Assembly: GCF_008124835.1 (NCBI RefSeq)
Contig: NZ_VNHW01000005.1
Location: 186,001 to 250,000 of the forward strand
Source: Blastococcus xanthinilyticus
Lineage (GTDB): Bacteria > Actinomycetota > Actinomycetes > Mycobacteriales > Geodermatophilaceae
DNA: 64,000 bases
Direction: 5' to 3'
In this document: positions 50,571 through 60,081 of the stretch, one piece after another
How the letters are laid out: each line of letters opens with the position of its first letter
How positions within the stretch are numbered: the first letter of the stretch is position 1
Translations under genes and position numbers: made by a program
Notes under the pieces: generated by a model
Seen by the model: the letters and a program-made list of their open reading frames with translations, nothing else
Database searches by the model: none
What the model was told of the DNA's origin: nothing

Positions 50571-52013
50571 TCAGCGGGCGGCGGCCACGATCCGGTCCGG
50601 CCGGATCTCCACCGCCGAGGCGCCGCCCAGCCAGCGGCGCAGCGTGCCGCCCGGGTCCTCGATCCGGACCTCCGCGCCGTCGGCCCGGCGGACCCGTAGG
50701 TCAGCCGTCAGCTGCACCGCGCCGGGCCCGAGGACGTCGTCCAGCCGGCACGGGCGACCGTCGACGAGCACGTCGGGCTGCGGCACCAGCCGGCCGGCCA
50801 GTCGCCGGCCGGCCCGGCCGCGGCGGTCGACCAGCGGGCCGCGGCGCAGCGGCGGCGTCCGGCTGTCGGTGGCCAGCCCGGCGACGGCCGGGATCCCGCG
50901 GACGGCGGCGAGCACGCCCCGGCGCAGGACGGCGCCACCCCGGCCGCCCCCGGTCATCAGCCGCCCCAGCAGCAGGGCCACCCGGATCAGCGCGCGGGCG
51001 TGCGGTTCCCGCTCGGCGCGGTAGGTGTCCAGCAGCTCCTCGCCGGCCTCCCCCGCGAGGACGGCGGCCAGCTTCCAGGCCAGCTGGTGCACGTCGCGCA
51101 GGCCCAGCCCGAGGCCCTGGCCGACGAAGGGAGGCGTGAGGTGCGCGGCGTCGCCGGCCAGCAGCACCCGCCCGTCCCGCCACCGGTCGGCCAGCTGCGC
51201 CCGGAACGTGTACTCGACGGCGCGGAGCACCTCGACACCGCCGGCGGCGGGGACGACGGGCGCCAGCAGGCGGGCCAGGCTCGCCGGCTCGGCCAGCTCC
51301 GCGGCGGACTCCCCCGGCGCCAGCCGGAACTCCCAGCGGTACCGGTCGCCGGTCACCGGCATCGACGTCGCGGCGCGGCGCGGGTCGCAGATCTGCGAGA
51401 CACCCGGCCACAACGGCAGCGGCTCGGCCGAGCGGACGTCGACGACCAGCCAGCGGTCGGCCGGACCGAGATCCCGCATCCGGCCGCCGATCAGCCGGCG
51501 CACGGTGCTGTTCGCGCCGTCGCAGCCGAGCACGGCCGCCGCGCGGACGGACCGGTCCGCCCCGCCCTCCCGGTCCACGGCGACGACGGTCACCCCCTCG
51601 CCCCCGGCTCCCAGGCCGGTCACCTCCACCCCCCGCTCCAGCGCGATCCCCGGCGTCGCCGCCACCGCGCGGGCGAGCACGGCCTCCAGGTCGGGCTGGT
51701 GGACGAACGAGCCCTGCGGCCAGCCGTTGGTGCCGGCACCGGGCGCGCGCCGGAACTCCGCCAGCACCCGCTGCGCGCCGTCGAGCAGCCGCAACCCGGC
51801 CATCGGCCGGCACACCGCAGCCACCTCGTCGGCCACGCCGGCCGCCTGCAGGACGCGGAAGACCTCGTCGTCCAGGTGCACGGCCCGCGGCAGCGGATAC
51901 GGGTCCCGGTGCCGCTCCAGGACGACGACCGGCAGCCCCCGCCGCGCGAGCAGCATCGCCGCCGTGAGCCCGACCGGCCCGGCGCCGACGACGACGACCG
52001 GGGCGGGGGGCAC
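50571..52013 (-). CDS. FAD-dependent aromatic monooxygenase (UbiH/MhpA type)
   Basis: 480 residues. VVVVGAGPVGLTAAMLLARR binds ADP of FAD, LGCDGANSTVRRLIGG is the DG motif, and VLLAGDAAHLTPPFVGQGLG the GD motif, with GLRDVHQLAWKLAAVLAGEA. The C-terminal 100 residues form a thioredoxin-like domain as in phenol or rifampicin-type hydroxylases. GTG 52013 was chosen because the earlier start is TTG and unconserved. Divergent from the alcohol dehydrogenase. Confidence 0.87.
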   Translation of the reverse strand: MPPAPVVVVGAGPVGLTAAMLLARRGLPVVVLERHRDPYPLPRAVHLDDEVFRVLQAAGVADEVAAVCRPMAGLRLLDGAQRVLAEFRRAPGAGTNGWPQGSFVHQPDLEAVLARAVAATPGIALERGVEVTGLGAGGEGVTVVAVDREGGADRSVRAAAVLGCDGANSTVRRLIGGRMRDLGPADRWLVVDVRSAEPLPLWPGVSQICDPRRAATSMPVTGDRYRWEFRLAPGESAAELAEPASLARLLAPVVPAAGGVEVLRAVEYTFRAQLADRWRDGRVLLAGDAAHLTPPFVGQGLGLGLRDVHQLAWKLAAVLAGEAGEELLDTYRAEREPHARALIRVALLLGRLMTGGGRGGAVLRRGVLAAVRGIPAVAGLATDSRTPPLRRGPLVDRRGRAGRRLAGRLVPQPDVLVDGRPCRLDDVLGPGAVQLTADLRVRRADGAEVRIEDPGGTLRRWLGGASAVEIRPDRIVAAAR

Positions 52014-52063
52014 CGGCCCAGTGTGCTCGCCGGCGGTCCATGGCCGGCGACGGCGGGGCAGCA

Positions 52064-52073
52064 GCAACGTTGC
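52064..52073. promoter_or_regulatory. GCAACGTTGC palindrome before the alcohol dehydrogenase
   Basis: A perfect 10-bp palindrome in the divergent flavoprotein/dehydrogenase interval, 50 bases from the former's start. It contains the GTTGCA half-site also found in tandem before coxS. It could be a regulator site for the alcohol dehydrogenase. Confidence 0.35.
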
Positions 52074-52180
52074 ACTGCCCTTCCCCCGGTGTGGTCCAGG
52101 TCATAGCGTGCGCGGCAGCCCTGCGTGCCCCGCGCACGGTGCGGACGGCCCTCGACGACGAGGGCGACGAGGAGGTTCCT

Positions 52181-53308
52181 GTGCCCGTGAACACCCGCGG
52201 CGCGATCATGCGCTCCGCCCCCGGCCAGTGGGAGATCACCGACCTGGTCGTCGACGACCCGCGCACCGGGGAGCTCCAGGTCAAGCTGGCCGCCTCCGGG
52301 CTGTGCCACTCCGACGACCACATCGCGACCGGCGACATCCCGGTCGGGCACTACCCGTTCCTCGGGGGCCACGAGGGTGCCGGCGTGGTCACCGCCGTGG
52401 GCCCGAACACCCCCGGCTTCGCCGAGGGCGACCACGTGGTGTTCTCCTTCCTCCCCGGCTGCGGCCGCTGCCGGTACTGCGCCAACGGCCAGCAGTACAT
52501 CTGCGACTCGGGCGCCAACCTGCTCATGGGCTCCCGCTGGGACGACGCGGAGAGCTTCCGCGTCCAGACCTCCGACGGCACCGACGTGGGCCAGATGTGC
52601 GGGCTGGGCACCTTCGCCGAGGTGACGACGGTCGACGTCCGCTCCACGGTCAAGATCCCGGAGGAGATCCCGCTCGACGTCGCCTGCCTGGTCGGCTGCG
52701 GGGTCGGCACCGGCTGGGGCACCGCCGTGCAGGCCGGCGAGGTGCGGGCCGGCGACACGGTCATCGTCATGGGCGTCGGCGGCATCGGGATCAACGCCGT
52801 CCAGGGCGCGGCGCACGCCGGCGCCAGCCACGTCATCGCCGTCGACCCGGTGGACTTCAAGCGGGAGAAGGCGATGGAGCTGGGGGCGACGCACGCCTTC
52901 GCGAGCATCGAGGAGGCGGCCGAGTTCGGCCGGAGCGTCACCAACGGCCAGGGCGCGGACAAGGTGCTGATCACCGTCGGCGTGCTGAAGGGCGAGCACG
53001 TCGCCCAGGGCGTCGAGGCGCTCGGCAAGGGCGGCCGGGTGGTCATCACCGGCCTCGGCGACCTCACCGACGTCGGCATCCCGATCAACCCGAGCATGCT
53101 GGCGCTGTTCACCAAGGAGATCCGCGGGGCGCTGTTCGGCGACCAGAACCCCAGCGCGGACATGCTCAAGATGCTGCGCCTCTACCAGGAGGGCGCCATC
53201 AAGCTCGACGAGCTGATCACCAAGCGGTACAAGCTCGACGACATCAACCAGGGCTACGAGGACCTGCACGCCGGCAAGAACCTGCGCGGCGTCATCGTCT
53301 ACGACTGA
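52181..53308 (+). CDS. Mycofactocin-associated NDMA-dependent zinc alcohol dehydrogenase
   Basis: 375 residues. GLCHSDDHIATGD and GGHEGAGVVTAVG give the catalytic zinc ligands, CGRCRYCANGQQYICDSG the structural zinc Cys set, and VIVMGVGGIGINAVQGA the NAD site. Sequence pattern is that of the Rxyl_3153/NDMA-type family, whose tightly bound NADH is re-oxidised by mycofactocin. Strong GAGGAGG 6 bases before GTG 52181. It is the likely client of the mft products 3 kb away. Confidence 0.9.
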   Translation: MPVNTRGAIMRSAPGQWEITDLVVDDPRTGELQVKLAASGLCHSDDHIATGDIPVGHYPFLGGHEGAGVVTAVGPNTPGFAEGDHVVFSFLPGCGRCRYCANGQQYICDSGANLLMGSRWDDAESFRVQTSDGTDVGQMCGLGTFAEVTTVDVRSTVKIPEEIPLDVACLVGCGVGTGWGTAVQAGEVRAGDTVIVMGVGGIGINAVQGAAHAGASHVIAVDPVDFKREKAMELGATHAFASIEEAAEFGRSVTNGQGADKVLITVGVLKGEHVAQGVEALGKGGRVVITGLGDLTDVGIPINPSMLALFTKEIRGALFGDQNPSADMLKMLRLYQEGAIKLDELITKRYKLDDINQGYEDLHAGKNLRGVIVYD

Positions 53309-53322
53309 GCCCCGCGCTCGGC

Positions 53323-53355
53323 CCCCTGATGATCAGGTCACCTGATCATCAGGGG
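53323..53355. terminator. 15-bp perfect hairpin after the alcohol dehydrogenase
   Basis: CCCCTGATGATCAGG-TCA-CCTGATCATCAGGGG, 14 bases after the stop. The 3-base loop and perfect 15-bp stem make the most stable structure in the window; no T run follows. It is probably a terminator shielding the MoxR operon, or a binding palindrome. Confidence 0.65.
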
Positions 53356-53426
53356 TCCTGGCTCGGCGTCGACCGTGAGCCAGGACCACACCAGGTGAGC
53401 CAGGACGACGGGAGCTGAGCCAGGAC
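53355..53426. repeat. Iterons TGAGCCAGGAC, period 20, plus one inverted copy
   Basis: TGAGCCAGGAC occurs at 53376, 53396 and 53416, starts exactly 20 bases apart, and inverted as GTCCTGGCTC at 53355-53364. The last copy is 8 bases from the MoxR start. The phasing (two helical turns) looks like a multi-site operator. Confidence 0.55.
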
Positions 53427-53434
53427 GTGGCACC

Positions 53435-54343
53435 GTGCGGAGCAGGACCGTGACCAGCGTGCGCACCGCCGCCCACCTCGACGTCGCCGGCATGGTGCGG
53501 GTGGCCCGCCAGCGGGTGGTGGACCGCCTGCGGGAGGCCGAGGTGGTGGCCGCGGCGCTCTCGGCCGGCCGCAACATCGTGCTGGAGGGCCCGCCCGGCA
53601 CCGGCAAGACCACGCTGCTGCGCGCGCTGGCCGACGGCGCCGGCGTCCCCCTGGTGCTGGTCGAGGGCAACGCGGAGCTGACCCCCACCCGGCTGGTCGG
53701 CCACCACGACGCCTCCCGCGTGCTCACCGAGGACTACCGGCCCGAGAACTTCGTGCCCGGGCCGCTCACCCGGGCCATGACCGAGGGTGCGCTGCTCTAC
53801 GTCGAGGAGTTCAACCGGGTCCCCGAGGAGACGATGAACGTCCTGCTCGGGGTGCTCTCCGAGCGGGAGATGCACGTGCCCCGGTACGGCCGGGTGGCGG
53901 CGCGGCCCACGTTCCGGCTGGTCGCGGCGATGAACCCGTTCGACGCGGTGGGCACCGCGCGGGTCACGCCGGCGCTCTACGACCGCTCCTGCCGGGTCGC
54001 CATGGCCTACCAGGACGAGGACGCCGAGCTGCGGGTCGTCGAGGCGGGAACCGGCGGGGAGGCGGCGCTGGTGGCCCGGGCGGTGCGCGCGGTGCGGATC
54101 ACCCGCGACCACCCCGAGCTGCGCATCGGCGCCTCCGTCCGAGGGGCGATCGACACGGTGCTCATCGCCGTGGAGCTCGGTGCGGTCCGGGAGACCCCCG
54201 CCCTGGAGGAGGCCACCGGGCTCGACGCCGCGCTCGCCGCGCTCACCGGCAAGGTGACCCGCGGCGACGGGGTGTCCCGTCCGGTCGAGGACGTCGTCGC
54301 CGACATCTGGCGCCGGGCCGGTGAGGAGCTGGGAAAAGCCTGA
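53435..54343 (+). CDS. MoxR-family AAA+ ATPase
   Basis: 302 residues. Walker A LEGPPGTGKTTLLRALA, pore region VEGNAELTPTRLVGHHDASR, Walker B GALLYVEEFNRVP, sensor 1 FRLVAAMNPFDAVG, and arginine finger/sensor 2 in the C-terminal helices. MoxR ATPases act as chaperones for metal or cofactor insertion with a VWA partner, encoded next. GTG 53435; another GTG at 53450 is possible. Confidence 0.88.
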   Translation: MRSRTVTSVRTAAHLDVAGMVRVARQRVVDRLREAEVVAAALSAGRNIVLEGPPGTGKTTLLRALADGAGVPLVLVEGNAELTPTRLVGHHDASRVLTEDYRPENFVPGPLTRAMTEGALLYVEEFNRVPEETMNVLLGVLSEREMHVPRYGRVAARPTFRLVAAMNPFDAVGTARVTPALYDRSCRVAMAYQDEDAELRVVEAGTGGEAALVARAVRAVRITRDHPELRIGASVRGAIDTVLIAVELGAVRETPALEEATGLDAALAALTGKVTRGDGVSRPVEDVVADIWRRAGEELGKA

Positions 54344-55359
54344 CGCCCGGGGGGAGCTCGCCCGGGCCGCTCCCCGCGCCGGCGCCGTCCGGCGACCGAC
54401 CGGCAGCGGGGCCGCCGCGGGTCGTCGAGGATCCCGAGCAGGTCGAGGAGCTGCTGCGCGCGCAGGGCGCGCGCCGGTCCAGCCGGGACCAGCTGTCGCG
54501 GAGCAATCCGGACTTCGACGCCGTCTCCCCGGAGGCCGGCGCCCTGGACGCCGAGGCCGTGGCCGATCTGGCCGCCCGCGATCCCGACGCCGCCGCCCGG
54601 GTGCTCGCCGCGGCGGCCCGCGCGTTCGACCCGCGGCTGCGCGCGGCCGCGCGGACGCTGGCGGCCCGGCTGCCCCTGGGCACGCCGCGCACCGGCACCC
54701 CCGAACGTGCCGGCACCAGCCGGGTGGTCACCCGGCGCGACCCGGCCGGCTCCGACGTCGACCTCGACGCGACGCTCGCCGCGCGGGGTGCCGAGCCGCG
54801 GTGGCGCGCCGAGCACCTGCACACGCGGGGCTGGCGGTCCACCGGCCGCGCGGTCGTCCTGCTCGTCGACGCGTCGGGGTCCGTGGCCGGCGACGAGCTG
54901 GCCGCCGCGGTGCTCACCGCCGCGGCGCTGGTGCAGCGGATGCGGCCGGGCGACGAGCTCGGCGTCGTGGCCTTCTGGTCGCGGGCCGTGGTGCTGCGCC
55001 CGCTGTCGGCCGATCCGCGGGTGGACGTCGTCGTCGACCGGCTGTGCGACCTCCGGGGCGGTGGCACCACCGACCTGGAGCTGGCGCTGCGGACGGCGGC
55101 GGCCCAGCTCGCGCGCTCGCGCGCCGCCGACCGGCAGGTGCTGCTGCTCTCCGACGGGGTCGCGACCGACAGCCCCGACCCGGTGGACGCCGCATCGTCG
55201 CTGGCCCGCGTGCCGGCGCGGCTCCAGGTGCTCGCGCTGTCCGGGGAGGAGGAGGCGATGAGCTCGTGCGCTGCGCTGGCGGCCGCCGGCGGAGGCGCCG
55301 TGGCCGCGCTGCACCGGCCCTCGCAGGCCCCGGCGGCCGTTCGCGAGCTGATCGGCTGA
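54340..55359 (+). CDS. VWA-domain partner of MoxR; probable CTG start
   Basis: 339 residues from a CTG at 54340 that overlaps the MoxR stop as CTGA. No ATG, GTG or TTG occurs in frame until GTG 54559, yet the 70 residues between look coding (DPEQVEELLRAQGARRSS, RSNPDFDAVSPEAGALDAEA). The VWA domain has VVLLVDASGSVAGDEL (MIDAS DxSxS), GGGTTDLELALR and LLLSDGVATDSPDP. With MoxR it likely forms a metal-protein activating complex. Confidence 0.72.
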   Translation: MTPGGSSPGPLPAPAPSGDRPAAGPPRVVEDPEQVEELLRAQGARRSSRDQLSRSNPDFDAVSPEAGALDAEAVADLAARDPDAAARVLAAAARAFDPRLRAAARTLAARLPLGTPRTGTPERAGTSRVVTRRDPAGSDVDLDATLAARGAEPRWRAEHLHTRGWRSTGRAVVLLVDASGSVAGDELAAAVLTAAALVQRMRPGDELGVVAFWSRAVVLRPLSADPRVDVVVDRLCDLRGGGTTDLELALRTAAAQLARSRAADRQVLLLSDGVATDSPDPVDAASSLARVPARLQVLALSGEEEAMSSCAALAAAGGGAVAALHRPSQAPAAVRELIG

Positions 55360-55408
55360 CCGGCCGGCCGGGCGCCCCCAGTGGGAGCGGTCGGCCGGCC
55401 GGGACGGC

Positions 55409-56125
55409 TCAGCCGCCGAGGTCGTTCAGGTCCAACGGGTCCGCCGGCGCGGCGATCTCGACCTCCTGGCCGAAGTCGCTGAACTCGACCGTGGCCGGGG
55501 CGTCGCCCTTGTCCTCGATCACCAGCGGGTAGGGGTTCTCCTCGTCGTCGGCGACGGTGAGCGTGCTGCCGTCGGCCTGGGTGACGACGACCACCGGCTC
55601 GCCGTCGAGCTCGTCGGTGGTCACCTCGCCCTCCACCTGGTCGCTCCCGGAGGCGCGCAGCTCGTCGACGAGGCCGGAGAGCGTCAGCGCGCCGAAGGAG
55701 CTGGCCGCCTCGGCGGGCATGAGCACCCACTGGCCCTCCAGCTGGGCGGCGAACTCGGCCGGCATGCCGAACGAGGCCCAGAAGTCGGCCGGCGCCATCA
55801 CGTAGGCGGTGCCGCCGACGTACACCAGCTCGACGGTGACGCCGTCCATGACGATGGAGCCCTGGGCGTCCTCGCCCTGCAGCTGGAGGTCGAGCTCCTG
55901 GGTGGTGCCGGCCTCCTCGATGGAGCCGGTGACGTGCGCGGCGCCGGCACCCTCGAGCGCGGTGAACGCGGCGTCGACGATCTCGGCGGCGTCCTTCTCC
56001 GCCAGCGCGCTGGTGCTCTCCTCGGCCGAGCCGGTCTGCGCCGGGTTGCCGATCGAGTCGGAGCCGCCGCAGCCGGCCAGCAGCACGGCTGCCGTCCCGA
56101 TGACGGCACAACGTCGAATGCGCAT
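55409..56125 (-). CDS. Secreted lipoprotein, LppX/LprG-like fold
   Basis: 238 residues. Lipobox VLLAGC after a short basic start, then a repeat-poor beta-rich domain: LEGAGAAHVTGSIEEAGTTQ, SIVMDGVTVELVYVGGTAYV, DELDGEPVVVVTQADGSTL, VEFSDFGQEVEIAAPADP. The pattern fits actinobacterial lipoproteins that bind lipids at the wall. ATG at 56125. Confidence 0.82.
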   Translation of the reverse strand: MRIRRCAVIGTAAVLLAGCGGSDSIGNPAQTGSAEESTSALAEKDAAEIVDAAFTALEGAGAAHVTGSIEEAGTTQELDLQLQGEDAQGSIVMDGVTVELVYVGGTAYVMAPADFWASFGMPAEFAAQLEGQWVLMPAEAASSFGALTLSGLVDELRASGSDQVEGEVTTDELDGEPVVVVTQADGSTLTVADDEENPYPLVIEDKGDAPATVEFSDFGQEVEIAAPADPLDLNDLGG

Positions 56126-56223
56126 GTTTCCCCTCGGAATCTGCGGGACCGGCGGCCCCACTCGGCGCCATGGTGCAGGGCAGGGGTCCGGCGACCGCAC
56201 ACCGCTCCCGGCGTGTTGGGCGA

Positions 56224-56793
56224 TCAGCTGCCCCTCCGGTGCGGGAGGAGGGGCCGGACGACGCCCGCCACGGCCGGGTCCAGCCGCACCGGCGACCGCA
56301 GCACGGCGGGCCCGAGGCGCAGCACGCCGTCGGAGAGGGTCGCGCAGCGCACCCCGGCGCGGCCCCGCAGGCCGCGGTGCGCCCCCGGGGCCAGGACCGT
56401 GTCCATCCAGGCGCAGGGGTTCGCCGGGCGGCCGCCGCGCAGCCGCACCGCGCCCGCCCCGCAGTCGAGCTCGAACTCGGTCCCGCGCAGGGCCTCGACC
56501 TCCGCGCCGCGCAGCACCACGTTGCGCCGGGGAAGCAGCGGATCCAACGGACCCGCCGCGAGCTCCTCGGCGAGCGCCTCCAGCGACTCGACGGCCAGGA
56601 CCGTCACCTGGGCGTCCCGGTGCGCGGGCCGGCCCGCGTAGCGGTCGCCGACGATGCCGACGCCGGCCCGGACCACCAGCTGCTCCCGGCGGTCGGCGCC
56701 CTGCTCCGGGATCGCCGTCCCCGGACGTCCGTCGTAGCGGTGCTCCGGCGAGGCGAGCAGGGCGACGACCTCCACGTGGTGGGAGAAGGTCAC
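56224..56793 (-). CDS. MOSC-domain protein
   Basis: 189 residues. GVGIVGDRYAGRPAHRDAQV and LRGGRPANPCAWMD fit the MOSC beta-barrel of molybdenum-cofactor sulfurases, and GLRGRAGVRCATLSDG provides further conserved Cys. MOSC proteins transfer or carry sulfur for Mo enzymes. GTG overlaps the XdhC gene's stop, placing it last in the MoxR-VWA-XdhC-MOSC operon. Confidence 0.85.
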   Translation of the reverse strand: MTFSHHVEVVALLASPEHRYDGRPGTAIPEQGADRREQLVVRAGVGIVGDRYAGRPAHRDAQVTVLAVESLEALAEELAAGPLDPLLPRRNVVLRGAEVEALRGTEFELDCGAGAVRLRGGRPANPCAWMDTVLAPGAHRGLRGRAGVRCATLSDGVLRLGPAVLRSPVRLDPAVAGVVRPLLPHRRGS

Positions 56794-57911
56794 CGCTCCG
56801 CGGTCCGGTGGATGGGGCCGGCGGTCGCGGCCAGCCGCTGCCCCGTGCCGCCCCAACGGCCCTGGATGATCTCCGCCGCGATCGACACCGCCGTCTCCTC
56901 CGGGGTGCGGGCGCCGAGGTCCAGGCCGATCGGCGAGGAGAGGCGGGCGATCTCCTCCTGGCTCAGACCTGCTTCGGTCAGCCGCGCCAGCCGTTCGTCG
57001 TGGGTGCGCCGCGAGCCCATCGCGCCCACGTAGGCGACCGGCGCGCGGAGCGCCACCTCCAGCAGCGGGACGTCGAACTTGGGGTCGTGGGTGAGCACGC
57101 ACAGCACCGTGCGCTCGTCGATCCGGCCGGCGTCCAACTCGGCCTGCAGGTACCGGTGCGGCCACTCGACCACGACCTCGTGCGCCTCCGGGAAGCGCTT
57201 GGGGGTGGCGAAGACCGGGCGGGCGTCGCACACGGTCACCCGGTAGCCGAGGAACGCCCCGACCCGCGCCACGGCGGCGGCGAAGTCGATCGCACCGAAG
57301 ACCACCATCCGGGCCGCGGGCGCGAAGCTGTTGACGAACAGGGTGAGGTCGTCGCCGCGCCGCTCGCCGTCGTGCCCGACGTGCAGCAGGCCGGTGCGCC
57401 CGGCGGCGAGCATGCCGCGGGCGTCGTCGGCGACGGCGTCGTCCAGCCGCTGCGAGCCGAGCGACCCGGCGGCGCGGTCGGGCCAGAGCACCCGGCGCCG
57501 GCCCAGCCGGTCGCCCGGGCCGGCCACCACGGTGACGACGGCGACCGGCTCGTGCCGGCCCACCGAGGCCGCGACCTCACCCAGCTCCGGGAAGGACTCG
57601 CGGGAGACCGACTCCACGAAGACGTCGAGGATCCCGCCGCAGGTCAGCCCGACGGCGAAGGCGTCGTCGTCGCTGACCCCGTAGCGGCGCAGCGTCGGCT
57701 CACCGGTGTCGACGGCGTCCCTGGCCTCCTCGTACACCGCGCCCTCGACGCAGCCGCCGGAGACGCTGCCCACCGCCGTGCCGTCCGGGCCGACGAGCAT
57801 CGACGCCCCCGCGGGCCGCGGCGCCGAGCGCCAGGTGCCCACCACCGTGCCGACGCCGACGGTCTCGCCCGCCTGCCACCAGCCGACCAGCTCGTCGAGC
57901 ACGTCACGCAT
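56790..57911 (-). CDS. XdhC/CoxF-family molybdenum-cofactor maturation factor
   Basis: 373 residues. GSVSGGCVEGAVYEEARD is the XdhC/CoxI signature, and ARMVVFGAIDFAAAVARVGA with YRVTVCDARPVF the C-terminal Rossmann part. The protein binds Moco or its MCD form, protects it during sulfuration, and hands it to the large hydroxylase subunit. ATG 57911 overlaps the VWA stop by 8 bases. Confidence 0.9.
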   Translation of the reverse strand: MRDVLDELVGWWQAGETVGVGTVVGTWRSAPRPAGASMLVGPDGTAVGSVSGGCVEGAVYEEARDAVDTGEPTLRRYGVSDDDAFAVGLTCGGILDVFVESVSRESFPELGEVAASVGRHEPVAVVTVVAGPGDRLGRRRVLWPDRAAGSLGSQRLDDAVADDARGMLAAGRTGLLHVGHDGERRGDDLTLFVNSFAPAARMVVFGAIDFAAAVARVGAFLGYRVTVCDARPVFATPKRFPEAHEVVVEWPHRYLQAELDAGRIDERTVLCVLTHDPKFDVPLLEVALRAPVAYVGAMGSRRTHDERLARLTEAGLSQEEIARLSSPIGLDLGARTPEETAVSIAAEIIQGRWGGTGQRLAATAGPIHRTAER

Positions 57912-59110
57912 GCGAGATCACTCCTGACAGCTCCTCGAAGGCGGCCATGCTGTGGCCGGCCACGAAGTGGTCCACCGACGGCAGCGCCGCCTGCATGCCG
58001 CCGGTCAGCGGCTCGTACCCCGCCCGTCCCTTGTGCGGGTTCACCCACACCACGGCGTGCGCCAGGCGCCGCAGCCGGGCCATCTGCGCGGCGAGCAGGT
58101 CGGTGCTGCCGCGCTCCCAGCCGTCGCTGCAGACGACGACCACCGCGCCGCGGGCGGTGCCGCGCTGCCCCCACCGGTCGAGGAAGGCCTTGAGCACCTC
58201 GCCCAGCCGGGTGCCGCCGGACCAGTCGGGGATCGCCTGCCCCCCGGCGACCAGCGCCCGGTCGGGGTCGCGCAGCCGCAGCTCACGGGTGACCCGCGTC
58301 AGCCGGGTCCCGATCGTGAACACCTCGGTCGATCCCGGGCGGGCCCGGACCGCCGCGTGCGCGAACCGCAGCAGCGCGTCGGCGTAGGGCGTCATCGAGC
58401 CCGAGACGTCGACCAGCAGCACCACCCGGCGGGGCCGCGGGCGGGCCCGGCGGTGCCGCAGCCGGCTCACCTCACCGCCGTCGCGCAGCGCCTGGCGGAC
58501 CGTGCGCCCGGGGTGCACCGAGCCGTGCGCCGCCGGACGCCGGCGGCGGGCGGGCCGCATGGGTGTGGCCGGCAGGAGCAGGGCGAACAGCCGGCGCAGG
58601 TGCGCCCGCTCGGCGTCGGTCAGCCCGGCGACGTCCCGGTGCCGCAGCACCTCGTCGGCGCTGGCCCGCGCCGCCACGTCCGGGGTCTCGCCGTCGTCGT
58701 CGCCCTCCCCGGCGCCGCCGTCCAGCGGGGCGCTCGCCGCGAGCCGCACCTCCGGGCGGCCCGCGGGGCGGGGCAGCCGCGCCCGCCGCCCGGAGAACCA
58801 GGCGACGAAGGCGGCGTCGTAGCGGTCGAGGTCGTCGGGGCCGGAGCACAGGGTGAGCCGGCCGGCCCAGTAGACGGCCGAGGGGTCGAGCACGTCGAGG
58901 TGGCCGATCGCGGCGAGCATCGCCTCGACCCGGTCGGGGCCGGCGGCCACCCCGGCGTGCCGCAGCGTGCGGGCGAAGCCCAGCACGGTGTCGACGACGT
59001 CCCGCAGTGGTCCCTCCTCAGCCACGTCCCCCTGGGCATAGGAAGCTTTACCTGCGTCCTGGCGCTGGATCACGGGGGTAAAGCTTCCTTTGCCTGAGAC
59101 ATGACCCTCC

Positions 59111-59118
<8 letters not shown>
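57904..59118 (-). CDS. coxE: CoxE-like VWA-domain protein
   Basis: 404 residues from GTG 59118, which overlaps the MoxR stop; GTG 59025 would remove a 31-residue duplicated N-terminus. VVLLVDVSGSMTPYADALLR is the MIDAS, WSGGTRLGEVLKAFLDRW and VVVVCSDGWERGSTDLLA complete it, and VWVNPHKGRAGYEPLTGGMQ is typical of CoxE. With CoxD it matures the Cu/Mo or Mo site of cox hydroxylases. The N-terminal 31 residues are encoded by a palindromic insertion. Confidence 0.87.
59026..59118. mobile_element. 93-bp palindromic insertion with 14-bp duplication
   Basis: GGCATAGGAAGCTTTACC (59035-59052) and GGTAAAGCTTCCTTTGCC (59077-59094) are inverted repeats matching at 17 of 18 positions. The segment is bracketed by the direct repeat CCCTCCTCAGCCAC (59012-59025 and 59105-59118). 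Its 93-base length keeps frame, so the VWA protein simply gains 31 residues. The structure suggests a MITE-like element with target duplication, or a local duplication. Confidence 0.55.
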
Positions 59119-60016
<898 letters not shown>

Positions 60017-60081
60017 CCCACCCGCCGGGCGCTCCGGGGCAGGCCCCGGCCGGCCGGACCGCCGGAGGGCAAGATGGCCGC

